This document shows, one piece after another, positions 8,698 through 15,743 of a stretch of 64,000 bases of DNA (the stretch's first letter is position 1; each line of letters opens with the position of its first letter). Both the position numbers and the translations under genes were made by a program. A model generated the notes under the pieces. The model was not told the origin of the DNA, ran no database searches, and saw nothing but the letters and a program-made list of their open reading frames with translations. The DNA is taken from positions 709,683 through 773,682 of the forward strand of contig NZ_JACIDJ010000001.1 in NCBI RefSeq assembly GCF_014196305.1. Reading direction: 5' to 3'. Source of the stretch: Roseococcus suduntuyensis. GTDB lineage: Bacteria; Pseudomonadota; Alphaproteobacteria; Acetobacterales; Acetobacteraceae.

Positions 8698-9968
8698 CAG
8701 GCCCCCGTGGTAGCGCAGCTTGGCCGCGGGGGGGAGGTTTCGCGCGCCACCTCGCGCCACAGCAGCGCGCCCAGCGCCGCCTGGCCCGCCGCCAGCACCA
8801 TCAGGCTGCCCGGCCCGCCCAGCCACAGGATCATGGGCACCAGCGCCACCACCACCGGCCCCGCGACGATGCCGATGCGCAGCGCCAGTGCGCGGAAGCG
8901 CGAGGCCGCCTGCAATTGCCCGGCCGCGATCTCCGTCACCGCCTGCAGCCCGATCACCAGCGTCCAGAGTGCCACCAGCGGCCCGATCCCGTCATAGCGC
9001 CCCTGGAGCAGGTGCCGCGCCAGCATGTCCCACGCGGCCCAGAGCAGCAGCGCATAGGCCAGCACCGCGCCGACCAGCACGAGGGTGGCGATGACGGCCT
9101 GGCGGCGGATGCGGTGCGCCTCGCCCGCCGCGCGAAGCTGCGCGAAGCCGGGGATCAGGGTGCGGTTCACCCCCACCAGCAGCAGCGCGGCGGGCGTCAG
9201 CAGCATGCGGGCGGCGTTGACATCGGCCACCGCGGCCAGGCCCGCCAGCACGCCCAGGATGTAGAAATGCGCCTGGTTCTGCGCCAGCGTCACCGCGACC
9301 CCGCCGACCGACCATCGCCCCTGATCCCAGACCGTCCGTAGCCCGTCGCCCATGCCGCGCAGCCCCTGCCGCAGCGGCAGCCGGGCCGTGGCGGCCGCGA
9401 CCGCCGCCGTCACCGCGCAGGCCGCGCCATGGCCGGCCAGCGCCGCCACCGGCACCGCGAGCCCGAGCGCCAGCCCGGCCAGGGCGAAGCCGGCCCAGAG
9501 CACCGCATTCAGCCCATCCAGCGCCAGCGCCGCCTGGGGCCGCAGCAGCGCGAGGCGATGGACCCGAAGGAAATCCTGCGCCACGGCCGCCGGCATGACG
9601 AGCAGCATCACCGCGACGAAAGGGTTGGCCCAACCGGCCGCCGCCAGCGCGCCCAGCGCCAGCAGGCAGGCCAGCGCCACGCCCCCCAGCTGCGCCAGCA
9701 GCAGGGCGGCGGCGAAGGCGGGCCGCGCGGCCTCGGGCCGCCCGTGCTGGGCCACGATGAACTGGCTGCCGAACATGCCGCCGGCGAAGCTGTTGGCCAC
9801 CACCACCGCCATGTAGCCCAGCGCGTAGAGGCCGAATTCCTCCTTGGTGCCGAGGCGCAGCACCGCCAGCGCCACCCCGAAATTGGCGAGGCTGATCACC
9901 GCCTGGTCCGCGATGCCGGCCAGGGTGCGCCCGCGCGGCCCCGTCAGCAGGCGCGGCAGGGCGGGCAT
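8697..9968 (-). CDS. Polysaccharide flippase-like membrane protein (Wzx/MATE-MVF superfamily)
   Basis: A 423-residue polytopic protein with about twelve hydrophobic segments. Its N-terminal GIADQAVISLANFGVALAV and the succeeding GLYALGYMAVVVANS block are characteristic of oligosaccharide flippases that move undecaprenyl-linked units across the inner membrane. It is read together with the chain-length gene (ATGA overlap). The ATG at 9968 was chosen because the family-like sequence begins just there; the open frame runs about 650 bases further upstream, overlapping the divergent GT2 gene, and looks non-coding. No clear Shine-Dalgarno precedes this ATG, so the start is uncertain. Confidence 0.85.
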   Translation of the reverse strand: MPALPRLLTGPRGRTLAGIADQAVISLANFGVALAVLRLGTKEEFGLYALGYMAVVVANSFAGGMFGSQFIVAQHGRPEAARPAFAAALLLAQLGGVALACLLALGALAAAGWANPFVAVMLLVMPAAVAQDFLRVHRLALLRPQAALALDGLNAVLWAGFALAGLALGLAVPVAALAGHGAACAVTAAVAAATARLPLRQGLRGMGDGLRTVWDQGRWSVGGVAVTLAQNQAHFYILGVLAGLAAVADVNAARMLLTPAALLLVGVNRTLIPGFAQLRAAGEAHRIRRQAVIATLVLVGAVLAYALLLWAAWDMLARHLLQGRYDGIGPLVALWTLVIGLQAVTEIAAGQLQAASRFRALALRIGIVAGPVVVALVPMILWLGGPGSLMVLAAGQAALGALLWREVARETSPPRPSCATTGA

Positions 9969-10072
9969 GGAGGAGGGCGGACCTGGGATTGCACCCTTTC
10001 CCTCTACAGGCGGGCGCGGCGCGGGGCCACCGCCGCTTGCCGCGCGCCGACCACGCCCACATCCTGCGCGCC

Positions 10073-11014
10073 ATGCCCCCGCCACGCCTGAGCGTCGTCG
10101 TCCCCTGCCATGACCGCATGGACCTGCTGGCGCGCACGCTGCACGCCCTGGCCGGACAACGCCTGCCGGGCGGCGTGGCATGGGAGGTGGTGGTGGCAGA
10201 CAACCACCCCGACGCGCTGGCCCGCCCGCTGGTGGAGGGCTTCGCGGCCCCCGTGCCTTTCCGCCACATCCCGGCCACGCCCCACCGCAACATCGCCGCC
10301 GCGCGCAACCGGGGGGTGGTGGCGGCGCGCGGTGAGTTCGTCGCCTTTGTGGATGATGACGAGGCGCCGGAGGAAGGCTGCCTTGCCGCCCACCTGGCCG
10401 CGCTGGAGCGCACCGGCGCGGATGCCAGCTTCGGCCCGAAATTCCCGGTCTTTGAAGGCGGCGCGCCACCGGACTGGGACCCGGAAGGTGAATACTTCCG
10501 CACCGACCTCGCCCTGCCGGCGGATACGCGGCTGAACCCGCTCCACTGGTGGCATGCCGGTGGGCGGGGCGTGGGCACGGGCAATTCCATGCTGCGCCGC
10601 GCCACCTGCCTGCCGGGCGCGGCACCCTTCAACGAAACGCTGGGCCGCGCCGGCGGCGAGGACACGCTGCTGTTCTTCACGCTGGCGAAGGAGGGGCGCC
10701 ACTTCATCTGGACGCCCGGTGCGCGGGTCGTGGAGGTGAACCAACGCGGCCGCCTGACGCCCGACTACATGCGCGCGCGCCTGGCCCGCAGCGCCCGGCA
10801 TTCCGCCCTGTTCCGCGCGGCGGTCAGCGACAGGAAATGGGCCGCCTGGGCCATGGCCTGGGGCATCGGCGCGGCGCAGGTGGCGGTGCATGCGCCGCTG
10901 TATCTGTTGAAGCGGCGCGGTCCGCCCTCGGCCTGGATGCGCCACCGCTTCGGCATCGCGAAGGGGCTGGGCAAGCTCGGCCTCGGGGCGGATTTGGACT
11001 TCGTGCGGGAATAG
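10073..11014 (+). CDS. Glycosyltransferase family 2 protein
   Basis: A 313-residue GT-A glycosyltransferase. LSVVVPCHDR is at the start, VVVADNHPD near residue 38, and the metal-binding triad AFVDDDEAP near residue 88. GTGNSMLRR and GGEDTLLFF acceptor-side blocks follow (about 175-205), then a hydrophobic stretch near residues 258-283. It is a paralogue of the protein at 3406-4362. It transcribes alone, divergent from the flippase/chain-length operon across about 100 bases, and converges on the ABC-importer binding protein with only 7 bases between stops. The ATG at 10073 is preferred because the 28 codons before it do not resemble the family. Confidence 0.9.
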   Translation: MPPPRLSVVVPCHDRMDLLARTLHALAGQRLPGGVAWEVVVADNHPDALARPLVEGFAAPVPFRHIPATPHRNIAAARNRGVVAARGEFVAFVDDDEAPEEGCLAAHLAALERTGADASFGPKFPVFEGGAPPDWDPEGEYFRTDLALPADTRLNPLHWWHAGGRGVGTGNSMLRRATCLPGAAPFNETLGRAGGEDTLLFFTLAKEGRHFIWTPGARVVEVNQRGRLTPDYMRARLARSARHSALFRAAVSDRKWAAWAMAWGIGAAQVAVHAPLYLLKRRGPPSAWMRHRFGIAKGLGKLGLGADLDFVRE

Positions 11015-11021
11015 GCCCCGC

Positions 11022-12110
11022 TCAGGGCATCTGCACCTCGATGCCCTGGTAGAAGTAGTTTTGGGCGCGGATCTGGTCATCGGTCAGGCGCTGGCCGGCG
11101 GGGATGACCAGCGTGCCGTCCTGCCGCGTGATGGGCCCCTCGAAGGGCTGCAGCGTGCCGGCGGCCAGGGCGTCGCGGATGCGCTCGGCCTCGCTCGCTT
11201 CCTCGGGCGTCATGTTGGTGAAGGGCGCCAGACGGAACATGCCGGAATCGAGGCCGCCCCAGGTGTCGCTGGGCTGCCAGCCGCCGTCCAGCACCGCGCG
11301 GGCGCGGGCCACGTAGTAGTCGCCCCAGTTGTTCACGCTGCTGGTGAGGTGGGCGCGCGGGGCGAAGCGCGTCATGTCGCTCGCCTGGCCGAAGCCGAAG
11401 ACGTTGCCACGCTGCTCGGCCAATTGCAGCGGCGCGGGGCTGTCCGTGTGCTGGCAGATCACGTCGCAGCCCTGGTCGATCAGCGCGCGGGCGGCGTCGG
11501 CCTCGCGGCCCGGGTTGAACCAGGCGCCGGCCCAGACCACGCGGATGCGCATCTGCGGGTCCACGGACCAGGCGCCGCGCATGACGGTGTTGATGGCGTG
11601 GATCACCTCCGGCACGGGGAAGGAGGCGACATAGCCGATGGTCTTGCTGCGCGACTTGCGCGCCGCGATCACGCCCTGGACGTAGCGGCCCTCATAGAAG
11701 CGGGCGTTGTAGATGGCGAGGTTGCGGGCGGTGGCGGTGCCCGTGGCATTTTCCCAGAACACGTTGGGGTTCTGCGCCGCCACGCGCTGCGTCGCCTGGA
11801 AATAGGAAAAGCTGGTGGTGAAGATCAGGCGCGAACCCGTGCGGACCAGTTGCGTCGCCACGCGGTCGAAATCGGGCGGGGCCACGGCCTCGACCTGGGT
11901 GGCGCGCACGCGGTCGCCCAGCACCTCCAGCATCCGGCGGCGGCCCTGGTCATGCATGGTGGACCAACCGAAATCGCCCACGGGGCCGATCAGGATGAGG
12001 CCGACATTCAGTGGCGCCTGGGCGGCGGCAGGGGGGACGGCGGCGGGCATGGCCGCGGCGGCGCCGATCGCGCCACCGCCGAGCAGGATGTTGCGGCGGG
12101 ACAGGGTCAT
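11022..12110 (-). CDS. BMP/PnrA family ABC transporter substrate-binding protein
   Basis: A 362-residue periplasmic binding protein of the basic membrane protein (BmpA/PnrA/Med) family, which bind nucleosides, nucleobases or related ligands. An SRRNILLGG twin-arginine-like motif opens a signal ending near AAAQA at about residue 32. The family block GPVGDFGWSTMHDQG follows near residue 40, and GQASDM near residue 230 is typical of the second lobe. It is the last gene of a five-gene minus-strand operon. The ATG at 12110 is chosen; upstream codons lack signal-peptide character. Confidence 0.9.
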   Translation of the reverse strand: MTLSRRNILLGGGAIGAAAAMPAAVPPAAAQAPLNVGLILIGPVGDFGWSTMHDQGRRRMLEVLGDRVRATQVEAVAPPDFDRVATQLVRTGSRLIFTTSFSYFQATQRVAAQNPNVFWENATGTATARNLAIYNARFYEGRYVQGVIAARKSRSKTIGYVASFPVPEVIHAINTVMRGAWSVDPQMRIRVVWAGAWFNPGREADAARALIDQGCDVICQHTDSPAPLQLAEQRGNVFGFGQASDMTRFAPRAHLTSSVNNWGDYYVARARAVLDGGWQPSDTWGGLDSGMFRLAPFTNMTPEEASEAERIRDALAAGTLQPFEGPITRQDGTLVIPAGQRLTDDQIRAQNYFYQGIEVQMP

Positions 12111-12170
12111 GTGGCGAGGGTCTCCTTCAAGCCGGCCACTACACATTCGTGACGCGCCTGTCATCCAGGA

Positions 12171-13085
12171 TCAGCGGTCGGGCACGAAGGGTTGGCCCAG
12201 GGCGGCCGGGCCGGCTCCGCCACCGCGCAGCCGCATCACCAGCACCAGCACCAGGATGGTGATGAGGTAGGGCATGGCCGCCAGAAGCTGCGTGGGCAGC
12301 GGCACGCCGGCCGATTGCGCGTGCAGTTGCAGGATGGTGACGCCGCCAAACAGATAGGCCCCCACCGCCGCCCGCCAGGGCAGCCAGGAGGCGAAGACGA
12401 CGATGGCCAGCGCGATCCAGCCGCGGCCGGCCGTCATGCCCGAGGTCCAGAAGGGCGTATAGACCAGCGACAGATAGGCCCCCGCCAGCCCCGCGCAGGC
12501 CCCGCCGAACAGCACCGCCAGGAAACGCACCCGCAGCACATGATGGCCCAGCGCATGGGCCGAGGCATGGTTCTCGCCACAGGCGCGCAGCACCAGCCCC
12601 GCACGCGTGCGGAACAGGAACCAGGAGACCCCCGCCACCAGCGCGAAGGCGGCATAGACGAAGGGGTCCTGGGCGAAGAGCACGGGGCCGATGAAGGGGA
12701 TGTCCGACAGGTAAGGGATCGCGATGGCGCCGATCCCCTCGCGCTGCACGCCCACGAAGGGTGCCCCCACCACGCCAGAGAGCCCCAGCCCGAAGATGGC
12801 CAGCGCCAGCCCCACGGCCACCTGGTTGGTGGCGAGCCCGAGCGTCAGAAGGGCGAACAGCGCCGCCATGGCCATGCCCGCCAGCACCGCCGCCAGCACG
12901 CCGAAGGCGCTGGACCCCGTGGTGATGGCGGCCGCGATGCCGACCGCGGCGCCCATGATCATCATGCCCTCCACGCCCAGGTTCAGCACGCCCGAGCGTT
13001 CCACGACCAGTTCGCCGATGGCGGCGATGAGCAGCGGCGTGGAGGCGGTGATGACGGTGAGCAGGATGGCTTCGAACAGGGTCAT
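12171..13085 (-). CDS. ABC transporter permease (BMP/nucleoside-type, second permease)
   Basis: A 304-residue inner-membrane permease of the BPD_transp_2 family with eight to ten segments. It carries the typical ERSGVLNLGVEGMMIMGA block near residues 27-44 and an EAA-like RACGENHASAHALGH loop near 175-190. It pairs with the permease at 13153 to form the translocation channel of a nucleoside-type importer. The ATG at 13085 is chosen because the region before it is a hairpin-bearing spacer rather than coding. This 67-base gap with a GC-only hairpin is the only break in an otherwise overlapping operon. Confidence 0.9.
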   Translation of the reverse strand: MTLFEAILLTVITASTPLLIAAIGELVVERSGVLNLGVEGMMIMGAAVGIAAAITTGSSAFGVLAAVLAGMAMAALFALLTLGLATNQVAVGLALAIFGLGLSGVVGAPFVGVQREGIGAIAIPYLSDIPFIGPVLFAQDPFVYAAFALVAGVSWFLFRTRAGLVLRACGENHASAHALGHHVLRVRFLAVLFGGACAGLAGAYLSLVYTPFWTSGMTAGRGWIALAIVVFASWLPWRAAVGAYLFGGVTILQLHAQSAGVPLPTQLLAAMPYLITILVLVLVMRLRGGGAGPAALGQPFVPDR

Positions 13086-13102
13086 TCTTGCGCCCTCAAA
13101 CG

Positions 13103-13121
13103 CCGGCCGCTTCGCGGCCGG
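13103..13121. terminator. GC-only hairpin inside the BMP transporter operon
   Basis: A perfect 8-base inverted repeat, CCGGCCGC and GCGGCCGG, with a 3-base loop, in the spacer between the two permease genes. It has no T-run. It could weaken read-through or stabilise one side of the message; the role is inferred. Confidence 0.45.
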
Positions 13122-13152
13122 AGACTCGTGGCGCGATTCCACTGCTGCCCGG

Positions 13153-14229
13153 TCATGCCTCCGCCCTTCGCACCCAGCGCACGCGATACAGAAGCAGCGT
13201 GTCGCAGCCCAGCACATAGAACAGCAGCAGCCCCTGGAAGACGCGCGTCACGTCCAGCGGCATCTGCATCATGATCTGCGCGTTCTCGCCGCCGATGAAG
13301 GTGATGGCGAGGAACACCCCCGCCACCAGGCAGCCCACCGGGTTCAGCCGGCCCAGGAAGGCCACGATGATGGCGGTGAAGCCATAGCCGGGCGAAAGCC
13401 CCGGTTGCAGCATCCGCACCGTGCCCGCCGCCTCCAGCACGCCGGCCAGCCCCGCCAGCCCGCCCGCGATGGCAAACACCGTCCAGGTGAGGCGCTTCGC
13501 GTCGAAGCCCGCGAAGCGCGCGGCCCGCGGCGCCTCGCCCACCAGCGTGATCTCGAACCCCTTCAGCGTGCGCGCCACCAGCAGCGCCGCCAGCACCACC
13601 ACCAGCAGCATGATGGGCGTGCCGAGGTTCAGCCGCCCGCCCTCCATCAGCAGCGGGATGGTGGCCTCGGGCGCGAAGACGACGGTCTGGGGCATGTTGA
13701 AGCCCTGCGGGTCGCGCCAAGGGCCGCGCACCAGCCAGTCCAGCAGCAGCTCCGCCACATAGACCAACATCAGGCTCGTCAGGATTTCATTGGCGCCGAA
13801 GCGCGTCTTGAGCAGCGCCGGGATCAGCGCGAAGAGCGCGCCGCCCAGGGCGCCCATCACCAGCATGGCGGGCAGCAGCCAGGCACCGGCGCCGGTGCCG
13901 TGCGTGGCCACGGCCAGCCAGCCGCCCGCCATGGCGCCCATGAGGAACTGCCCCTCGGCGCCGATGTTCCAGTTGTTCGAGCGGTAGCAAAGCGCCAGCC
14001 CCACCGCGATCAGCACCAGTGGGGTGGCTTTCACCGCCACCTCCTGCAACCCCCAGGCGTCGGAGACGGGCATGATGAAGTAGACGAACAACGCCTCCAG
14101 CGGGTCGCGCCCCATGGCGAGGAAGACCAGCACGGCCGAAACCAGCGTCAGCCCCACCGCCAGCAAAGGCGAGGCCAGGGTCAGCGCCCAGGGTGTTTCG
14201 GCGCGGCGTTCCAGGACGAGGCGCCTCAT
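13153..14229 (-). CDS. ABC transporter permease (BMP/nucleoside-type, first permease)
   Basis: A 358-residue inner-membrane permease of the BPD_transp_2 family. It has about ten hydrophobic segments, the family block YRSNNWNIGAEGQFLMGA near residues 82-99, and an EAA-like GEAPRAARFAGFDAKR loop near residues 230-245. It partners the permease at 12171. Its ATG overlaps the ATPase stop in ATGA, so it should be translated in step with the ATPase. Length and arrangement match YufP/NupB-type permeases of nucleoside importers. Confidence 0.92.
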   Translation of the reverse strand: MRRLVLERRAETPWALTLASPLLAVGLTLVSAVLVFLAMGRDPLEALFVYFIMPVSDAWGLQEVAVKATPLVLIAVGLALCYRSNNWNIGAEGQFLMGAMAGGWLAVATHGTGAGAWLLPAMLVMGALGGALFALIPALLKTRFGANEILTSLMLVYVAELLLDWLVRGPWRDPQGFNMPQTVVFAPEATIPLLMEGGRLNLGTPIMLLVVVLAALLVARTLKGFEITLVGEAPRAARFAGFDAKRLTWTVFAIAGGLAGLAGVLEAAGTVRMLQPGLSPGYGFTAIIVAFLGRLNPVGCLVAGVFLAITFIGGENAQIMMQMPLDVTRVFQGLLLFYVLGCDTLLLYRVRWVRRAEA

Positions 14230-15743
14230 GCCGCGCCCCCCATGCGCAGGCCGATGGCCTCGCGCGTCAAGCCGGCCACGGGTTCCGCGGGGGAAAGCGT
14301 GCCGTGGAACAGCACGGCGATGCGGTCCGCCATTTCCAGCAATTCATCCAGGTCCTGGCTTATGACCAGCACGGCCGAACCCGCCCGCGCCAGGTCCAGC
14401 AGCGCCTGTCGGATCAGCCCCGCCGCCCCCGCATCCACCCCCCAGGTGGGCTGGGATACCACCAGCAGCCCCGGCTTGCGCAGCACCTCGCGCCCCACCA
14501 CGAATTTCTGGAGATTGCCGCCGGAGAGCGCCCGCGCCTCCGGGTCGCGCGGGCCTTTGCGCACGTCGAAGGCGCGCGTGACCGCATCCACCCAGCCCAG
14601 CATGCGGCCGCGGTCCAGCAGGCCGTGGCGCACCATGCCGCTGGCCGCATGGCCGGAGACCAGCGCGTTGTCGGACAGCGTCAGGCGTGGCGCCGCGGCG
14701 TGGCCCAGCCGCTCCTCCGGCACGAAGGCCGCGCCCTTGCGGCGGCGGGCGTTGATGTCGGCGCGGCCCACCGCCGCGCCGTCCAGAATGATCTGTTCCG
14801 CGCGCGGCGCCAGCACCTCGCCCGAGAGGGCAGCGAACAGCGCCTCCTGCCCATTGCCCGCCACGCCCGCGATGCCCAGCACCTCGCCCCGGCGCAGGTC
14901 GAGCGAGATGTCCTTCAGCCCGACCCCATGTGGGTCATCCGGCGCCACGGACAGCCCCCGCACGGAAAGCCGCACCGGCCCCTCGGGCGGTGCCGCGGCG
15001 TGGCGCAGCGCGGCCACCTCGCTGCCCACCATCATGCGCGCGAGGCTCGCGGCCGTTTCCGTGCGCGGATCGGTGCGCGCCACCACGCGGCCATGGCGCA
15101 GGATGGTGGCGGTCTCGCAGAGGCGCCGCACCTCCTCCAGCTTGTGCGAGATGTAGAGCACGGCCCGCCCCTCGGCGCGGATGCGGTCCAGCGTGGCGAA
15201 GAGGCCCTCCGCCTCCTGCGGCGTCAGCACCGAGGTGGGTTCGTCCAGGATCAGTAGACGCGGGTCCTGCATGAGGCAGCGCACGATCTCGATGCGCTGC
15301 CGCTCGCCCACCGAAAGCCGCCACACCTCGCGCGCGGGTTCGAGTGGCAGGCCATAGGCACGCGAAACTTCCGCCAGCCGGGCGGCGATGCGCGGCACGG
15401 GCTCGGCGGCGTCCAGCGCCAGCGCCACGTTCTCCGCCACGGTCAGGTTGTCGAACAGCGAGAAGTGCTGGAACACCATGCCGATGCCCAGGGCCCGCGC
15501 CGCGCGCGGCTCGGGCAGGTGGATCGGGCGGCCTTCCCAGGCGATGTGCCCGGCTTCCGGCTGCAACAGCCCATAGAGCATCTTCACCAAAGTGGACTTG
15601 CCCGCGCCATTCTCCCCCAGCAGCGCATGGGCCTCGCCGGGCATGACGCGCAAATCCACATGGTCATTGGCGAGCAGCGCGCCGAAGCGCTTCACCAACC
15701 CGGTGGCGTCAAGAAGGGGGGCGTCCAGCAGCGGCGTGGTCAT
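14226..15743 (-). CDS. ABC transporter ATP-binding protein (double-domain, nucleoside type)
   Basis: A 505-residue duplicated ATPase like YufO/NupA/RbsA. The first domain has Walker A GENGAGKST near residue 43, a signature LSVGERQR near 143, and Walker B LLILDEPTS near 166. The second has a degenerate Walker A (AGVAGNGQEAL, near 293) with signature LSGGNLQK near 405 and a Walker B in which the usual D-E pair reads SQ (LLVVSQPTWGVD), as is common in the second half of this class. It energises uptake through the two permeases. It overlaps both neighbours by 4 bases. Confidence 0.93.
   Translation of the reverse strand: MTTPLLDAPLLDATGLVKRFGALLANDHVDLRVMPGEAHALLGENGAGKSTLVKMLYGLLQPEAGHIAWEGRPIHLPEPRAARALGIGMVFQHFSLFDNLTVAENVALALDAAEPVPRIAARLAEVSRAYGLPLEPAREVWRLSVGERQRIEIVRCLMQDPRLLILDEPTSVLTPQEAEGLFATLDRIRAEGRAVLYISHKLEEVRRLCETATILRHGRVVARTDPRTETAASLARMMVGSEVAALRHAAAPPEGPVRLSVRGLSVAPDDPHGVGLKDISLDLRRGEVLGIAGVAGNGQEALFAALSGEVLAPRAEQIILDGAAVGRADINARRRKGAAFVPEERLGHAAAPRLTLSDNALVSGHAASGMVRHGLLDRGRMLGWVDAVTRAFDVRKGPRDPEARALSGGNLQKFVVGREVLRKPGLLVVSQPTWGVDAGAAGLIRQALLDLARAGSAVLVISQDLDELLEMADRIAVLFHGTLSPAEPVAGLTREAIGLRMGGAA

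Noticed and set aside
14441-14470. Degenerate second Walker sites of the double ATPase as signs of decay
   Set aside because: Degenerate motifs in the second half are usual in the nucleoside/sugar double-domain ATPases, so this is not damage.
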